From the NCBI RefSeq assembly GCF_003589595.1, contig NW_020653765.1:2620377-2684376 (forward strand): a stretch of 64,000 nucleotides of DNA, given 5' to 3'. The stretch comes from Hyposmocoma kahamanoa (Eukaryota; Arthropoda; Insecta; Lepidoptera; Cosmopterigidae). Shown one piece after another: positions 1 through 11,170 of the stretch (within the stretch, counting starts at the first letter, position 1; each line of letters starts with the position of its first letter). Made by a program: the position numbers and the translations under genes. Below the pieces are notes generated by a model. It ran no database searches. It was given only the letters and a program-made list of their open reading frames with translations, and was not told the origin of the DNA.

Positions 1-277
1 GGAAATCGTGCGTCATTTCTTTGTAAAAACTATTACACTACAGGCCTACCGTTTAGCTGAATCGGTAATACATATGAGCAGCGATAATAGACCAACCGGC
101 GGTGACGCGCCGACGTAAAAGTGTCGGCGGCGGAGGCAATTCGGCGGCGCGAGCGCGACCATGACGAATTTGTATAACGGTGTATATTTTTACAAAAACC
201 TTTATACAAATATTTAAATATTTTATTGAATTGATATTTAATTATTAATATGATTTCAATAACATATTTACATACAG

Positions 278-432
278 TGAATAGCGACATCTCTAGCCGG
301 GGCTGGTAGCTGTAAAGGTGTCTAACTAGGTAACGAAACACTTTCATAGATTTCTCATAGATGGCGCTATGGCTAAAAAGCCGTTGAAAAACCAAATACA
401 AAGATACGACAACAAACACTTAGAAAAATTCG
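278..432 (+). repeat. SINE-like repeat D, 5' module without tRNA-like part
   Basis: The stretch from GAATAGCGACATCTCTAGCC to AGAAAAATTCG matches 22680-22835 and part of 48440-48550, including TTTCATAGATTTCTCA and CCGTTGAAAAACCAAATACA. At the other copies a tRNA-like segment follows; here the similarity stops at about 432. GC-rich triplets (GGCGGCGGAGG, GGCGGCGCG) sit next to it at 110-165. Confidence 0.55.
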
Positions 433-1184
433 TTATACAAATACGTTTTCAAAAGTAAAATAAAATAACGTACTTTCTACAGTAATCAAATTTTTATCAG
501 TTCGATCAGTCAATACTGATCGAAATGCGTAGATGCGTAGTGAAAACGGCGACGCCAAAAATTGACAAAACATCTTCGAATATAGAATCCACAAGCTTTT
601 TCTTAAAAATGTAAATTTCTGGCTTCGCTATTTACACTATTGCCTGATCGAACTGAACTGACTGAACAGCGCGCCGATTGCATTTGCCCGTGGCGGCGGC
701 GCGCCGACCATATCAAATCGGTATCTGTGGTAGGTGCACGGAGTGACTAAAAAAGTAACTTTTTTTATGTGGTAGATGTGGGAGACTAAAGTACCTACCA
801 CATTAGACAATTTGCTGTTATGTGAAATGATAATTTAAAAAAATCTTTCATTAATAATTGAATACAATAGACAAGCCATCAATAATTGAATACAATAGGC
901 ATCCTGGAAGGTGTACTTTGTATGGTAGTTGTACAAGGATATTGTACTGGGTACAATATAATAACTATTTAGGACTGCAATCACTTCTTTTTGAATATAG
1001 CAGGCTGTACTACTATATCAGTAATGCTGTTGAACAATCCGCCATTTTGCTGTGCCACAGACCTTCTAATCTCACACCACCTGTCCAATACTAAAGTCTA
1101 TGTGTAATGTACTTTTTATTAACTAACTTATGCGTTGTGATGAACAATATGCGATATTATTACTTTTATAAATTCGTATACATG
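433..1184. other. No gene seen; AT-rich intergenic or intron sequence
   Basis: No coding signal. A short GC-rich island at 668-711 (GGCGGCGGCGCGCCG) and scattered AT-rich sequence are all that stands out. Two near-identical short tracts, CAATAATTGAATACAATAG, occur at about 851-870 and 880-899. Confidence 0.5.
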
Positions 1185-1687
1185 CATAGAGTATGTAACC
1201 AAAAATTGAGACGAAATATAATTTAATTTGTTTGAAAACTATTCTGCCAAACCATTACAGTGACAACTGCGCTCCGATTGGCCAGACCAAATTCGAAACA
1301 ATTGGCGGGTGTCGTCAACTGTTTCACTTCAAAACGACCAGTTTAACTTGGGCTTTTCTATAATGGCCGAAAATTGAAAAATTACATATTTAATTACCGA
1401 TGAAATGTGGTTCCGTTTGTTTTGTAAATAGATGTTTTGCTGTTTTTCCCACACCACCGAATGGAACAGCCCCCAATAGTTAGAGATATTATCTTTATTA
1501 CAATAAATACAGAATATTTTTTGAATATACGGAGACGTACACACATGTCAGTTGTTGGCGCTGTACTATTTCAGCTTTCTAATTTGTGATTTCAGTGCAA
1601 ACGAGAGTTGATATTTAAAAGTGATATAAGGCCCATTTGCCTGATGAGTTGCCAGGGATGGATTTATTTCTGGTTATATACTCGATG
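1185..1687 (+). mobile_element. MITE family F, diverged copy
   Basis: Reverse complement of 56277-56737 over nearly its whole length, e.g. ACTGCGCTCCGATTGGCCAG, CCACACCACCGAATGGAACA and TTGCCAGGGATGG occur in both. Ends are related to the terminal inverted repeat of the other copy (CATCGAGTATATAACCAGAA), written here as CATAGAGTATGTAACC and, reversed, CTGGTTATATACTCGATG. No target duplication is readable at this copy. It lies just downstream of GCN5 exon 5, within the following intron. Confidence 0.75.
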
Positions 1688-1869
1688 TTTAATGTCAATC
1701 GGGATAATTTAATTACCTTGTGTAGTTGATTTGATAAGCTGATATATCTTCAGGATTGGACACTTGCTGAAAAATACAAAGTTCTAATAAATTTCTAATT
1801 TAAGTGAATGTGAAGTTAGGAATATTTTGCACTAATTTAGAAAGAACCCTAACATCAAATGTCACTCAC

Positions 1870-4800
1870 CAATTTCCTAACATTCGGCGCTTCGAAGTTC
1901 CAATGGTTGAAGCAGTGCAAGAACATCTTAGCCAAGTCGTACATAGTCTGCCACTCTCGCTGAGGTAGTGTGTTGAATTTGTATAGGACGAAGTTGGTGA
2001 TGGCTTTCGCAATTGAAGGCCGCTCGAATGGCGGCTGGCCCAGGGGGCCTTCGATGCGCGGTTGTGTGCGGGTAAGAATGCATTTGCGGAGAAGCTGCAA
2101 AAAACAATATACTTATTTCTGATACAAGTGCGGAAAGTTAGTCATTATCCATGAGTCTCGAGGCTTCTTGGCCCGAACCAGAGGCGAGGATCAAGACTCG
2201 AGACAAGTGAAAATGACAAATCCGCACGTGTATCAGATGACGTTTTTTAATATATTTGCGAAAAAACTACATTGAAAGTAAAATAAAACAGTATATTTTA
2301 GTGGCGCGACGCGCAGCGGTCTTAGCGGTCAGCGGTAATACTCACCTCCAGTCATTGTTAATACTCAATCAGTCGTCTTTATATTAAATATTTTGGTATT
2401 TTTTAATGTAACCCGTTGTTTTACAAAACACCTACGCAATTTAAACAAATAAGATGTTTGTAAGTAAATATAAGTTTGAATGACGAATGACTTACGTCAC
2501 AAAGCACATAAATATTAAATAAATATACAACCTCTTTAGTTCTATGTTTAAGACTTGAAACAACAGTAAATGAAAAAAAAAATGGAAAGTAAAAAGCACT
2601 AGTGCGTTTTGTAGTACGAAAAATACCACGTTTTGAGCAACTGTATTAAAAAATATCTTTTTTTATATCATTTAAACAGACAAACTGTCATACAAACTGT
2701 CCCATCTGGTGAAAGCAACATATGGACTGTCCCACCTGACAAAAAGTAATTACCTAGAGTTGCAATGATCATTCGGTTACTATTTGGTATTCGGCCTGTT
2801 TTGTGCTATTCAGCCGAATACCAAACATTGGATCACTATTCAGTCGAATACAGAAAACCTAAAAAAGGACGGATGAAAACAGGAAACAGTAAATTATCAT
2901 GTAACTTCTGTTGACGCGGAACATTAGTAGCAGTAAAGCTCCTTGTAAAAGAGTTCGTTCAGGGAATTACCGCCACCTTACCTATTTCTGCCGCCAAGCA
3001 GTAATGCAGCATTACTGTGTTCCGGTTTTGAAGGGTTTTGAAGGGTGCTGGTGAAATTACAGGCACGTGAGACTTATCAAGTTATAGATAGGCGTGTAGC
3101 TTATCATCAGGCGCACGGCACGTTCGTCCTGTCATTTGATATTATAAAAAAAACATACGCTCCAAGAACGAATAGTTCATGTCACGCACGTTGTCGAATA
3201 TTCGGTAATGCGCAATTCAGCCAAAGGCCGAAAATAGTATTCGTTGCAACGCTAGTAATTACAGTGGAGGTTACACATTTCTAGTGTAAGCTAACACACT
3301 GTGCCATACCTGGCAATAGCAAAACTAAGTTCAACAGGACCAGTTTATACAGTTACTACTACTCGTATACTGATAATACATTGTAACTACTTACTTTAAA
3401 AAGATAATAATAAACTCGCTTCGTGTCATGGTCGTCTTCCCGGTGCATTGACATGAAAATATTCTCGACATCGACCACCGCACCGAGCAGACGGTTCACT
3501 TCGCTAACTGAAAGTCCTTGGAGCTGGCTCACGTGCTTTTCTAAAATACAAATGTTTCAATGTGAACTTCATCCTAAGTAATATTATAAATGCGAAAGTA
3601 ACTCTGTGTGTTACGTTTTCATATCTAAACAGTTCAACCAAATTTGGTAAAATTTGATATAGTGTTAGATGGGACTTAGGAGTAGGGCAAAGCCTATTAT
3701 TTTATGTCAGAAAAGTCACGTTCTTGCTCAATGTTGCCATTGAAATCACAATTTTTTTATTATTAATTAATTTTTGTTAATGATGCCAGCAGGCTGTCTT
3801 TCACCTACTACGTGGCTACTGTTACTTGCCTAACTGAAGAAATATTTGTAATAGAGTAATAAATAAAATTAGAGGAAAGATTAGTTAATTAATCCTCTAG
3901 TCAATACCTAATATGTGATTGCAGTTGCGGCAAGGGTCGCTGAAACTAGCCAAAGGCTGGTTGTCAGCACGTGCATTACCCTTGCTTGCCTGTTGGGGCA
4001 CTGGAGTTTTCCATCCATTGCATGTGCATTCAGGAGTCTACAAAAATAAAAGTAAATGAAGCAATATTTGTATAATTAATACACAAATGTAATATGTAAT
4101 TTCCTTGTGCAGATTATTGTAAATAACCGCTAATCACATTAGAAAATAAACTTTTTTTCAGATCTATATCATGTATATTTAATACACCAACGAGTCACAA
4201 GTGGGAGCTGTACAAGGCCGAAACACAGGTTTCTTTGAAAAAATAAATAAATGCAAATTCAGATTGGAAAAAAATACTTTTATCTTCATTGTGTAACAAT
4301 TTTGAAAATTTAAAAACTTGATATCTTTGAATGCAAATTTACTTCCCTGGTTTAGACCTGTGTCCTCAGGGACAGCACACTTTCTAGAAATACATTGGTC
4401 TTAGCTTTTACAGTTTATGCTGGCAACCTTCCTGTAAATAAGTTCTCTCTTTTATAATAAAAAGAGTGGAATTTTCGTTATGTCAATTTTGTAACAAACT
4501 TGAAGATAATGTTGCATTATATGTGACCAATTTAAGTTATAGGATATTTGGTAGGTTGGGGAGTTAAATGTTGAGTCGGGTGACATGTTTGGAGAAGAGG
4601 GCTAAAACTCTGTACTCATATGCGAGGTCTTGCCTCCGAGAAGACAGCAATAAAGAAGAATAATTTATAGACATCACAAGGCCGACATTGACACCCAATG
4701 TTACAGGCCTTATTAAAAAAGGGTTTTAAAAAAAGATTATACAATTTATCCTTACCTGACAAGCAGAGTATATTGCCAACTTAAGCAGCTTCTTATTATG

Positions 4801-6273
4801 AGGCCAGTTGTAAACTTGCTGCTTGCGTTGCTGTATCCTCTGCAGGTTAGACTGTCTGGATGCTTGGCCCTCTCCTGCTGGAGTGTTGGCACTGCTGGAT
4901 GCTGCATCTTCTGCGTTGGCACTTGAGGATGCTAAAAAATAAATGCAATGTTTGTCATGTTAGTTGAATAAATTTGAGTAAGATTGATTCTCATGAGACC
5001 AGTGAAGTAGCATGGGAAAGACTTTTGCCTAGTAGTCAATATAACATTTGAAAAAATGTACCATAATAATAAGTGCAGACTATATAGATTCGTTTCCACC
5101 AAGATTGTACCATCAAGACAAAATGCTTCCAAAATCGTTGTTATGCTATGTGTGGAATTTTTTTAAATTATATACCTGCCCCCATAGCGTGGCTACTATG
5201 AGCGTGGTAAAATTGAAATAAGCATGTGCTGTTGGCTATCTCTATATAATGTCTAAATTAGATCTGATTGAGACAACCAATAGCGCGCCCTTATTCCAAT
5301 AATGGTGTGCTTTAAGCTTCGTCAATTCTTCCAATCAGTTTTAAAAAAAGAATTGCATAAGTGGTTTTTAGATCACTTAATTTTGTTCTACTCAGCTGAC
5401 GATTTTATGAAATATAAAGCATACAATAATTTAGATTTATTTATCTAATCTAATTAAATTATGACTTTTACCATTATGGCATTTAGGCATTAAGGCATTG
5501 GCCTTACTTTCTCAAAGTCGTATATTATAAAGAGTGATTATTTAGGAGATGATAGAACTTTCTATTTAATTGAAATTTCTTATCAAGGGTGTTAATTTGG
5601 ATGCATTACTTTAAAATAGGTACAAGCCAGTGTGTGAATATGAAAGAAATGTTATGTGAAATCAGCCTGCAAAATTTATATATACAATCCATTTTTTGCA
5701 TTTCAGTAACTTTGTGCTTTAAAATACGAGTTTGAAAAATACGGGGACAATGTCCTGTTTCAATTAATTTAATTTGGTAGTGCAATGTTTAATTGTTTAT
5801 TATCATTATACACACTTGTGTTTAAGGCTGAATAGGGTTAAGTTCTAATTAAATATTACGATCAATATTTATAATGTACCATACCCTATTCAAATTGAAT
5901 AACTGAATTTGAATTTCACGAATATCTATATAATGCTTCGAGAATGTAGTAGTAGTTGAACAGTATGAATAAATATTTAATTAGCTTTTACAACATGAAT
6001 ATCCTCTATTGACGAGTGCAGTCGTTTGTGGAGACGAATATAACGATACGTATAGTTAAATTTGTAATATTCTGAATTCCCGCGCGCGATCACCCCTACA
6101 AAATTTTGCCCTTTACAAAGATCAATCAAGTTTCTATAATACACAAGTTCTTTGCACTCTTCTTTTACTCAGCGTGGACCGTAGAAGATCTGTGATTAGT
6201 TTCAAAGATAAATTATTGTTTATTTACCTTCATGTCCTTGTGTTTGGGAAGAATCTGCCTCCGTGCTCGTCAT
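1870..6273 (-). CDS. Gcn5: GCN5/PCAF (KAT2) histone acetyltransferase, 5' five coding exons; gene continues past left edge
   Basis: Exons read on the minus strand: 6273-6228, 4931-4756, 4037-3908, 3540-3395, 2094-1870, all bounded by AG/GT and joining in phase to 241 codons. Start is the ATG at 6273 ([13 protein letters not shown]); an in-frame stop lies upstream. Residues 16-74 are Ser/Ala-rich then [15 protein letters not shown]; exon 3 carries ECTCNGWK and PCRNCNH; exon 4 has [18 protein letters not shown] and RVYYYLFK; exon 5 begins LLRKCIL and contains [19 protein letters not shown]. This order is the PCAF_N domain of metazoan GCN5/PCAF. The family is the lysine acetyltransferase of the SAGA, ADA and ATAC complexes and acts on histone H3 in the nucleus. 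The acetyltransferase and bromodomain exons were not found between 1 and 1869, so they must lie off the window. Introns contain repeats at 2754-3254 and 3585-3715. Family is secure; GCN5 rather than PCAF is assumed because insects usually have one gene. Confidence 0.93.
2430..2650 (-). repeat. 215-bp interspersed repeat shared with the hAT element at 11802-12867
   Basis: Reverse complement of 12050-12265: shared blocks include GTGACGTAAG, AACCTCTTTAGTTCTATGTT and TAGTACGAAAAATACCACGT. It lies in GCN5 intron 4 as a separate copy, so the block is itself a dispersed element or a fragment of the hAT. Confidence 0.7.
2754..3254. mobile_element. hAT-like MITE with 8-bp target duplication, hosting a family C repeat
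   Basis: Flanked by an exact duplication GTAATTAC at 2746-2753 and 3255-3262. Ends are inverted: TAGAGTTGCAA at 2755 and, reversed from 3254, TAGCGTTGCAACGAATA. The TAGNG start and 8-bp duplication fit the hAT superfamily. The body has related palindromic pieces (GGTATTCGGCC, CAGCCGAATACCAAAC). A complete family C repeat at 2927-3153 is inserted in it. It lies in GCN5 intron 4. Confidence 0.8.
2927..3153 (+). repeat. Family C interspersed repeat, copy 1
   Basis: Begins GTAGCAGTAAAGCTCCTTGT and ends near TTTGATATTATAAAAAAAA. Shares CACCTTACCTATTTCTGCCG, GGTGCTGGTGAAATTACAGG and CTTATCATCAGGCGCACG with copies at 17098, 40674, 47705 and 57222. A 3' A-run suggests retroposition, but no clear polymerase III boxes are seen, so class is left open. 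Confidence 0.8.
3585..3715 (+). repeat. Interspersed 3'-tail repeat typical of lepidopteran genomes
   Basis: ATAAATGCGAAAGTAACTCT followed by a stretch with GGTAAAATTTGATATAGTG and GATGGGACTTAGGAG. From general knowledge this resembles a very common lepidopteran LINE or Helitron tail; assignment is not certain. It sits in GCN5 intron 3. Confidence 0.5.
4183..4235 (+). repeat. Penelope-like hammerhead-type motif, diverged
   Basis: GAGTCACAAGTGGGAGCTGT then ACAAGGCCGAAACACAGG aligns with the motif at 45972-46012 (GTCACCATGGGACCTGTAAA then GGGCCCGAAACGTCGG). A TTTCTTTGAAAAAATAAATA tail follows, as in the other copies. Inferred remnant of a Penelope-like element in GCN5 intron 2. Confidence 0.4.
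4236..6227. other. GCN5 introns 1-2 outside exon 2; nothing further recognised
   Basis: Apart from exon 2 (4756-4931) this stretch is AT-rich and carries no coding pattern, tRNA or recognisable element. Positions 6080-6095 hold a CG-rich patch (CCCGCGCGCGATC). Confidence 0.5.
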
Positions 6274-6693
6274 GGCTATATCTCCAATATCATCAGTCAT
6301 TTGAGCAAATAAATGCGCTAAAAATAATTAAAACTTTGTGCCGGCAATTCACTGCTTACACAATTTATTTTATCAACTATAGGGACATTTTGCACTTTTT
6401 TTATCAAGAAAAACAAACACGGACCAAACGGCCACCATTAGCGTTTTGAAATGTCAGATTGCGTGACGTCAATCGCTCATAGCGCCACGACTACGCAACA
6501 ATTTCTAAACGATTGTAAAATTTTTGGCGGTAATTTTCAAAAAAGAAAAAGAATGGTTGGGTACATACCACACACCTTAGACTATATACACTCATTTATT
6601 GAAATTAGATCACCAATAATAATAATACATTTATTCACTTCTACAGGCCTAAATGGGGGCGGTAAGAGACCCAGAAAGAAATCGGCTACGTCC

Positions 6694-6725
6694 AAATCTC
6701 CCCGTAGAGGCTTACGGGGAGATTT
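6694..6725. other. Perfect 13-bp hairpin
   Basis: AAATCTCCCCGTA (6694-6706), loop GAGGCT, TACGGGGAGATTT (6713-6725). It lies upstream of the GCN5 start, between that gene and the hAT copy. No known stem-loop family is recognised; it is not followed by the T-run of a bacterial terminator, and the organism is eukaryotic. Confidence 0.6.
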
Positions 6726-6883
6726 GTAATTTCATCTAGGAAGACTCTTAGACGGTGTCTACTGAGCTCTCGACTCTCGACTACAACTTATGAACATCAA
6801 CTAATATTAATTAAGAGATTGCTCAAACTGACTCGGTTCGATATTAATCTCCGTGTAGTTCATATACAGATATATGAACTACA

Positions 6884-8633
6884 CTAAAAAAGAAGAGACG
6901 ACAATACTGTGCGGAATATATTAAATTCGGATTCATTGAAAATCCCACAAACCCATCGCGCCTTTGTGCCTTCTATGTATAAAAACATTTTCGAATAAAG
7001 CAATGAAGCCTTCAAGAATGCAAGATCATTTGAATAAAATGCATCCAGATAAGAAAGACAAGAATGTAGCATATTTTCAAGACCTAGAGAAGGAGCATAT
7101 TACTCAGCCAGTGTAGCAAAACTCTTTTAGGCGGCTGCTAAGCAAGATGACGACGGACTTCGAGCTTCGTACAATACCTCATTGTTAATTGCTCAAAAAG
7201 GCAAACCACACAACATCGGAGAAGAGTTAATTTTGCCAGCAATAAAGGAAGTAATAACTACTGTGCTTCATAAACAGGCCGCAGATATTTTCCGAAAAAT
7301 TCCTTTGAGTAATAATTCTGTGCAAAGACGAATTGATGAAATGGCTGAAAACATTGAAGAATCATTGTGCAATTATCTGAGGACTAGTCAATTCTCAATT
7401 CAGCTCGATGAGTCCACTTTACCAACTAATGAAGCATTGTTGCTGTCTTACGTGAGGTTTATTAAAGATGAGAAAATATATGAAGAACTCTTGTTTGCTA
7501 GAAATTTAGAGACCGATACAAAAGGCGAAACCATATTCAATACATTGGAAAAGTTTTGTGATGAGAAAGAGATTCCCTTGAAAAATATTATATCAGTTGC
7601 TACGGATGGCGCTCCGGCTATGACAGGGTGCCATAAAGGCTTCATAGCGTACTTATAAAATAAAATTCCAGATGTCCTTGCTGTACATTGCGTTATTCAT
7701 AGACAACATTTGGTTGCTAGAAATTTAAGTGAACGACTATTTCAATCACTGCAATAATATGTCACCAAAGCAGTCAATAAAATCCGTAACAGCTCTTTGA
7801 ATGATAGATAATTTCATCAGCTTTGTGTTACTAATGACAAAGATTTCAACCATTTGTTGTTTTATACTGAAGTTCGTTGGCTATCAAGAGGCAATTATCT
7901 GATTCGATTTTAGAACCTGTTTGACTCTGTGATAGAGTTCATGGAAACTAAAGATACAGAATTACGTAACAAGCTCATTACATCAAAGAATTATATAGCT
8001 TACATGACAGACCTGTATAAATTGTTCAACAACATGAATCTAAAACTGCAAGGCGATGAACTAAATTTAATTAAAATAAAAAATATCGTTGCTGCTTTCG
8101 CAGCCAAACTGCTTCTATACAAAAAGAATATGGGCAGACGTGACTTTTACAATTTTCCGAATTTGTCAGTATCCTGCAGTAACGACGACTTGTTTGCCTA
8201 CTGCCAACATTTGGAAAACCTCCACATTGACTTCTCCGAACGATACCAGGACACTTTGAACTTAGAAATACCAGACTGGATGTTGGATCCGTTTTCAAAT
8301 GCAATATCACCTCAGCTGGAAGAAGTTCTTATAGAATTGACAACGAACGATGAAATAAAAACCAAGTTCAAAAACGGCTACCAAGAATTTTAGCTACAAA
8401 AACCGATCCCGCAATTGTACCCTGGATTGTGGTCAATCGTTCAATGATTCTTGATAGCATTTCCATCGTCATATTTGTGTGAACGTGGTTTTAGTGCTGT
8501 GACAACGCTGCTTACTAATAAAAGAAATCGTTTGCATTTTACCGAATGTGGTGACTTGCGGCTGTTCTTGAGTAAATTGGAACCCGATATCAACAAACTT
8601 ATTAAACAGCATCAGATTCATCCTTCACATTAG
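6884..8633 (+). pseudogene. hAT transposase pseudogene, ZBED5/FAM200/SCAND3-like
   Basis: From 6884 KKRRQYCAEYIKFGF is a BED-finger type start. A frameshift then leads to NKAMKPSRMQDHLNKMHPDK, the end of a BED zinc finger. Further on come FSIQLDEST (RNase H-fold start), SVATDGAPAMTG, AVHCVIHRQHLV, YTEVRWLSRG, ELNLIKIKNIVAAF and, at 8451-8633, SSYLCERGFSAVTTLL, which is the C-terminal hAT dimerisation region. In-frame stops occur near 7121, 7656, 7756, 7808, 7910 and 8391, plus at least one frameshift, so it cannot make a transposase. The two longest open pieces are 7182-7658 and 7929-8393. The order and spacing follow the vertebrate and insect ZBED5-like hAT family, which spans roughly 600 residues. 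Confidence 0.88.
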
Positions 8634-8694
8634 TTTTTATATTAGAATCAATTATGTTTGTTTTATTTTGAATAAAAGATACTCTGTCTGAATA

Positions 8695-9913
8695 CAGTCA
8701 ATTCGGGTAACTTTGAACATTTTTGCGTTTTTCTAGTAATTTCAAATTTAATTATGTTTCTTAACAATTACTTTATTAACTGAATAGTGTTCTTTTAAGC
8801 CCTTTTTTCGTTCTTATTGAAGGAATTTAGTAATTATTCAACAAAACTGTTCTAGATTTGCTCCAAAAGTCACATTCAAAGTTGCCTTGAATTTTGGGTA
8901 ACTTTGAATAAGATTAGCCTTCGATATGGAAACCGTATATTTTGTAGATATTTTACAGTTTGTGTAAGATTATACGACATATTCATATTTTTTAGATGTG
9001 AATCTGTCCAAATATTCCTGACAGTGCGTTCAAAAACGACATTTGACTTGGTATTGCCATAATAAAACGAGACGAACTAATTTAGTTGAAATGAAAAACT
9101 TGTTTTTTTTTTAGATTTTTTAATTAATGCGAAAATGAAAATTTTCTGTTTAATAATAAATTCTACGCTTATTTAGCTATCAAACGAGATCAAAATGAAT
9201 CACCTATAACAATTATTTTAGGCAAAGTAAATACATAACAAAAATCTATTTACCCCACTCCTTGAATAAAATGTCGTCATCAATATAAATACGGCCGCCT
9301 TTTCTAGACAGCTGTTGCTCTTTTATAATATTCACAATATCGGCTTTATTAACTTGACATGTCTCAACGTTAGAGGGCCAAGACCAACCTCCTAAAAAGC
9401 ATTTTTGGAGCACTGAGACAGTAATTTCCAAAGGAGTAACTTTTAGAACTCTCCCTGGAAACAGACTACCCTCTTCTCTAAAAACACAGTCAAACACATT
9501 CAAAGTTACCCAAATTTCTCGTTTTGGTAACGTCGTCAAAATCTAATTCGTTTTACGCGTAAATACAAAACCAAATTAAATTATTCTTTAAAAAAGCGAT
9601 ATATAAACCTCTACTTAAGTGCGGAAACCAAAACTTACCAGTCAATATTCAGATTTATATATTTAATTCCGATTCTAAAACTGAGCAACAAATCACACCA
9701 AACTACTTTCGCCAAGAAAAAACCGCGAAAGTTTAAAAAAATACAATTTAACATTACTTTTTTCTTTCATAACTTTCGTTTAACAATTTTGTTCCGATTT
9801 ACACAGTTTCAATACTAAAAATAAAAGATTGCCATACATAAAATAAATTTTTAAATCTTTTACGCAACTACGTTCAAAGTTACACCACGATCCAAAGTTA
9901 CCCGAATTGACTG
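8695..9913 (-). mobile_element. Pogo/Tc1-mariner-type element nested in the hAT, TA target duplication
   Basis: Terminal inverted repeats of 21 bp match perfectly: CAGTCAATTCGGGTAACTTT plus G at 8695-8715 and its reverse at 9893-9913. TA flanks both ends (8693-8694, 9914-9915), as in Tc1/mariner and pogo elements. The motif GGGTAACTTTGAA recurs internally in both orientations (8705, 8896, 9499, 9873, 9892). Length 1219 bp with only a 97-codon frame, so it is a non-autonomous, internally deleted copy. Removing it restores hAT sequence on both sides. Confidence 0.85.
9246..9539 (-). CDS. 97-codon frame in the pogo-like element, possible transposase C-terminus
   Basis: Starts MTTLPKREIWVTLNVF and contains SLFPGRVLKV, QKCFLGGWSWPS, ADIVNIIKEQQL and RIYIDDDILFKEW. 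The pattern of an F/YPG-V turn, a Gly-Trp-x-Trp-Pro step and a closing hydrophobic strand resembles the small beta-rich domain seen at the C-terminus of some pogo-like transposases; this is a weak resemblance. The DDE catalytic core is missing. Part of the frame (WVTLNVF) is encoded by the repeated GGGTAACTTTGAA motif, so the region may be under DNA-level rather than protein-level constraint. Confidence 0.4.
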   Translation of the reverse strand: MTTLPKREIWVTLNVFDCVFREEGSLFPGRVLKVTPLEITVSVLQKCFLGGWSWPSNVETCQVNKADIVNIIKEQQLSRKGGRIYIDDDILFKEWGK

Positions 9914-10105
9914 TACTGTAAAGTTGCGTTTCAATAATCTTTCTCATTAGCCCATAAGAGTTAACTTGAGACTTGAGCGCTGTTGCGTACTGCAACTGGT
10001 TAATTTGAAGTTATAGTGGTTTTTAAGTAGGTGAAAAAATGGGGGCGCTAAAAAATAATTTATTCTCAAAGTGGGCAGTAGGCAAAATAGGTTTGGGAAC
10101 CCCTG

Positions 10106-10802
10106 TTGTAGAACAATAAGAACTACCTTAAGCGAGAGACTAGATTAAACTAATACAGATCTCCAGGCTCCCACCCTTTAAAAATAAGTTTTTATAAATA
10201 AATATAAATACGCTATGCAGCTTACAGTAAACAAATGTGCCGAGATTGACGAGTTGAGAGTAGGTTTGTTGCCGATGTAGTTTTTTACACATCAGCAGAT
10301 GGATGCTGATTTTATGTATTTAAAAAAATGCAAAAATGTAGGTACATTCTTACTGAATCACGATCACAATGAAGAAAAATTAATAAAGTATTATTTAAAT
10401 GATTTTGTGACATCTAAAACAAAAGAATCACTCTTCATGAAAACAATCAATCTGTCTAGCTTAATCGTTGTGGAATTTTCCAAAGTTATATGTTAAAAAC
10501 AGCAACTGAGGTTTTTTCGGTTTACAGTCTGTTTCTGGAAGGTTTGTAAATTATTCCAGGATACCTTTTAGGTCATGTTACGACTCGAACATCCACAATG
10601 AATATCAACATCAATGAATGTGGTCGCGGATGCGGGTATTTTAATTTATGCAGTTTATCCGCGGATGTGGATTCTGATATTCGCAACAACCCTGGTTGAG
10701 AGTTCGTGTGCGTGTACGCATGCGCGTAAAAATGATCTTTTACTCTTTTTTAAGTGTAATATCATTGCATACCACCCACTTCAAATAATTCTTAAGTTTT
10801 TA
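10106..10802. other. No gene or element recognised
   Basis: AT-rich intergenic DNA. A frame at 10299-10496 (65 codons) has no recognisable motif. Confidence 0.4.
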
Positions 10803-11170
10803 GTAGCAGTACCTAGAGCTCGTTGTGAAAGAGTTTGTCCAACGTCCTGATTTTGATTCAAAACGTTATCGATCCGATCGGGTAGTCTCAAAATCAGATG
10901 AGTTTCTGAGCGAGAAGATGAACCTAATTCCTACTATATCTTTCTAATTTGTGAGTTAAATCAACTATTGTTCCGATTGGAAATGTCAAAAGATTCCGAT
11001 CGGCCAGTTGTGAATCGCAATTATGCGTCTCGACTCGGAAAAGACGCAGTTTCCGAACGGGAGAGGCAATTCAAATTACTGCCACCTTACCTATTTCAGC
11101 CGCCAAGCAGTAATGTCAGCATTACCGTGTTTTAGCTTTTGGGTAAGAGTGCTGGTAAATTACAGACACA
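10803..11170 (+). repeat. Family C repeat, copy 2, interrupted
   Basis: The 5' part GTACCTAGAGCTCGTTGTGA is at 10808-10830. The repeat resumes at about 11076 with ATTACTGCCACCTTACCTAT and continues to CATGGGACTTGTCAACTTAT. About 240 bp of unrelated sequence separates the two parts. Confidence 0.65.

Larger units (their letters stand above)
6876..10105 (+). mobile_element. Degenerate hAT DNA transposon, split by a pogo-like insertion
   Basis: Transposase remnants run 6884-8633; the element resumes after the insertion at 8695-9913 and ends at 10105 with TTTGGGAACCCCTG, the reverse of the CAGGGGTTCCCAAA terminus common in Charlie/Buster-like hAT elements. The matching 5' terminus was not found between 6400 and 6880, so the left boundary is set at the first coding remnant. 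An 8-bp target duplication cannot be read for lack of the left end. Confidence 0.75.

Noticed and set aside
33..419. 128-codon minus-strand frame at the left edge
   Set aside because: Composition is SINE D and GC-rich triplets; no domain pattern and no splice partner.
1..1869. Remaining GCN5 exons (acetyltransferase, bromodomain)
   Set aside because: I looked on the minus strand for the sequence after the exon 5 donor and for acetyltransferase words and found none; this stretch is repeats and intron.
6451..6729. 92-codon frame with Lys/Arg-rich end
   Set aside because: No splice context, no recognisable family, and its end is the hairpin at 6694-6725.
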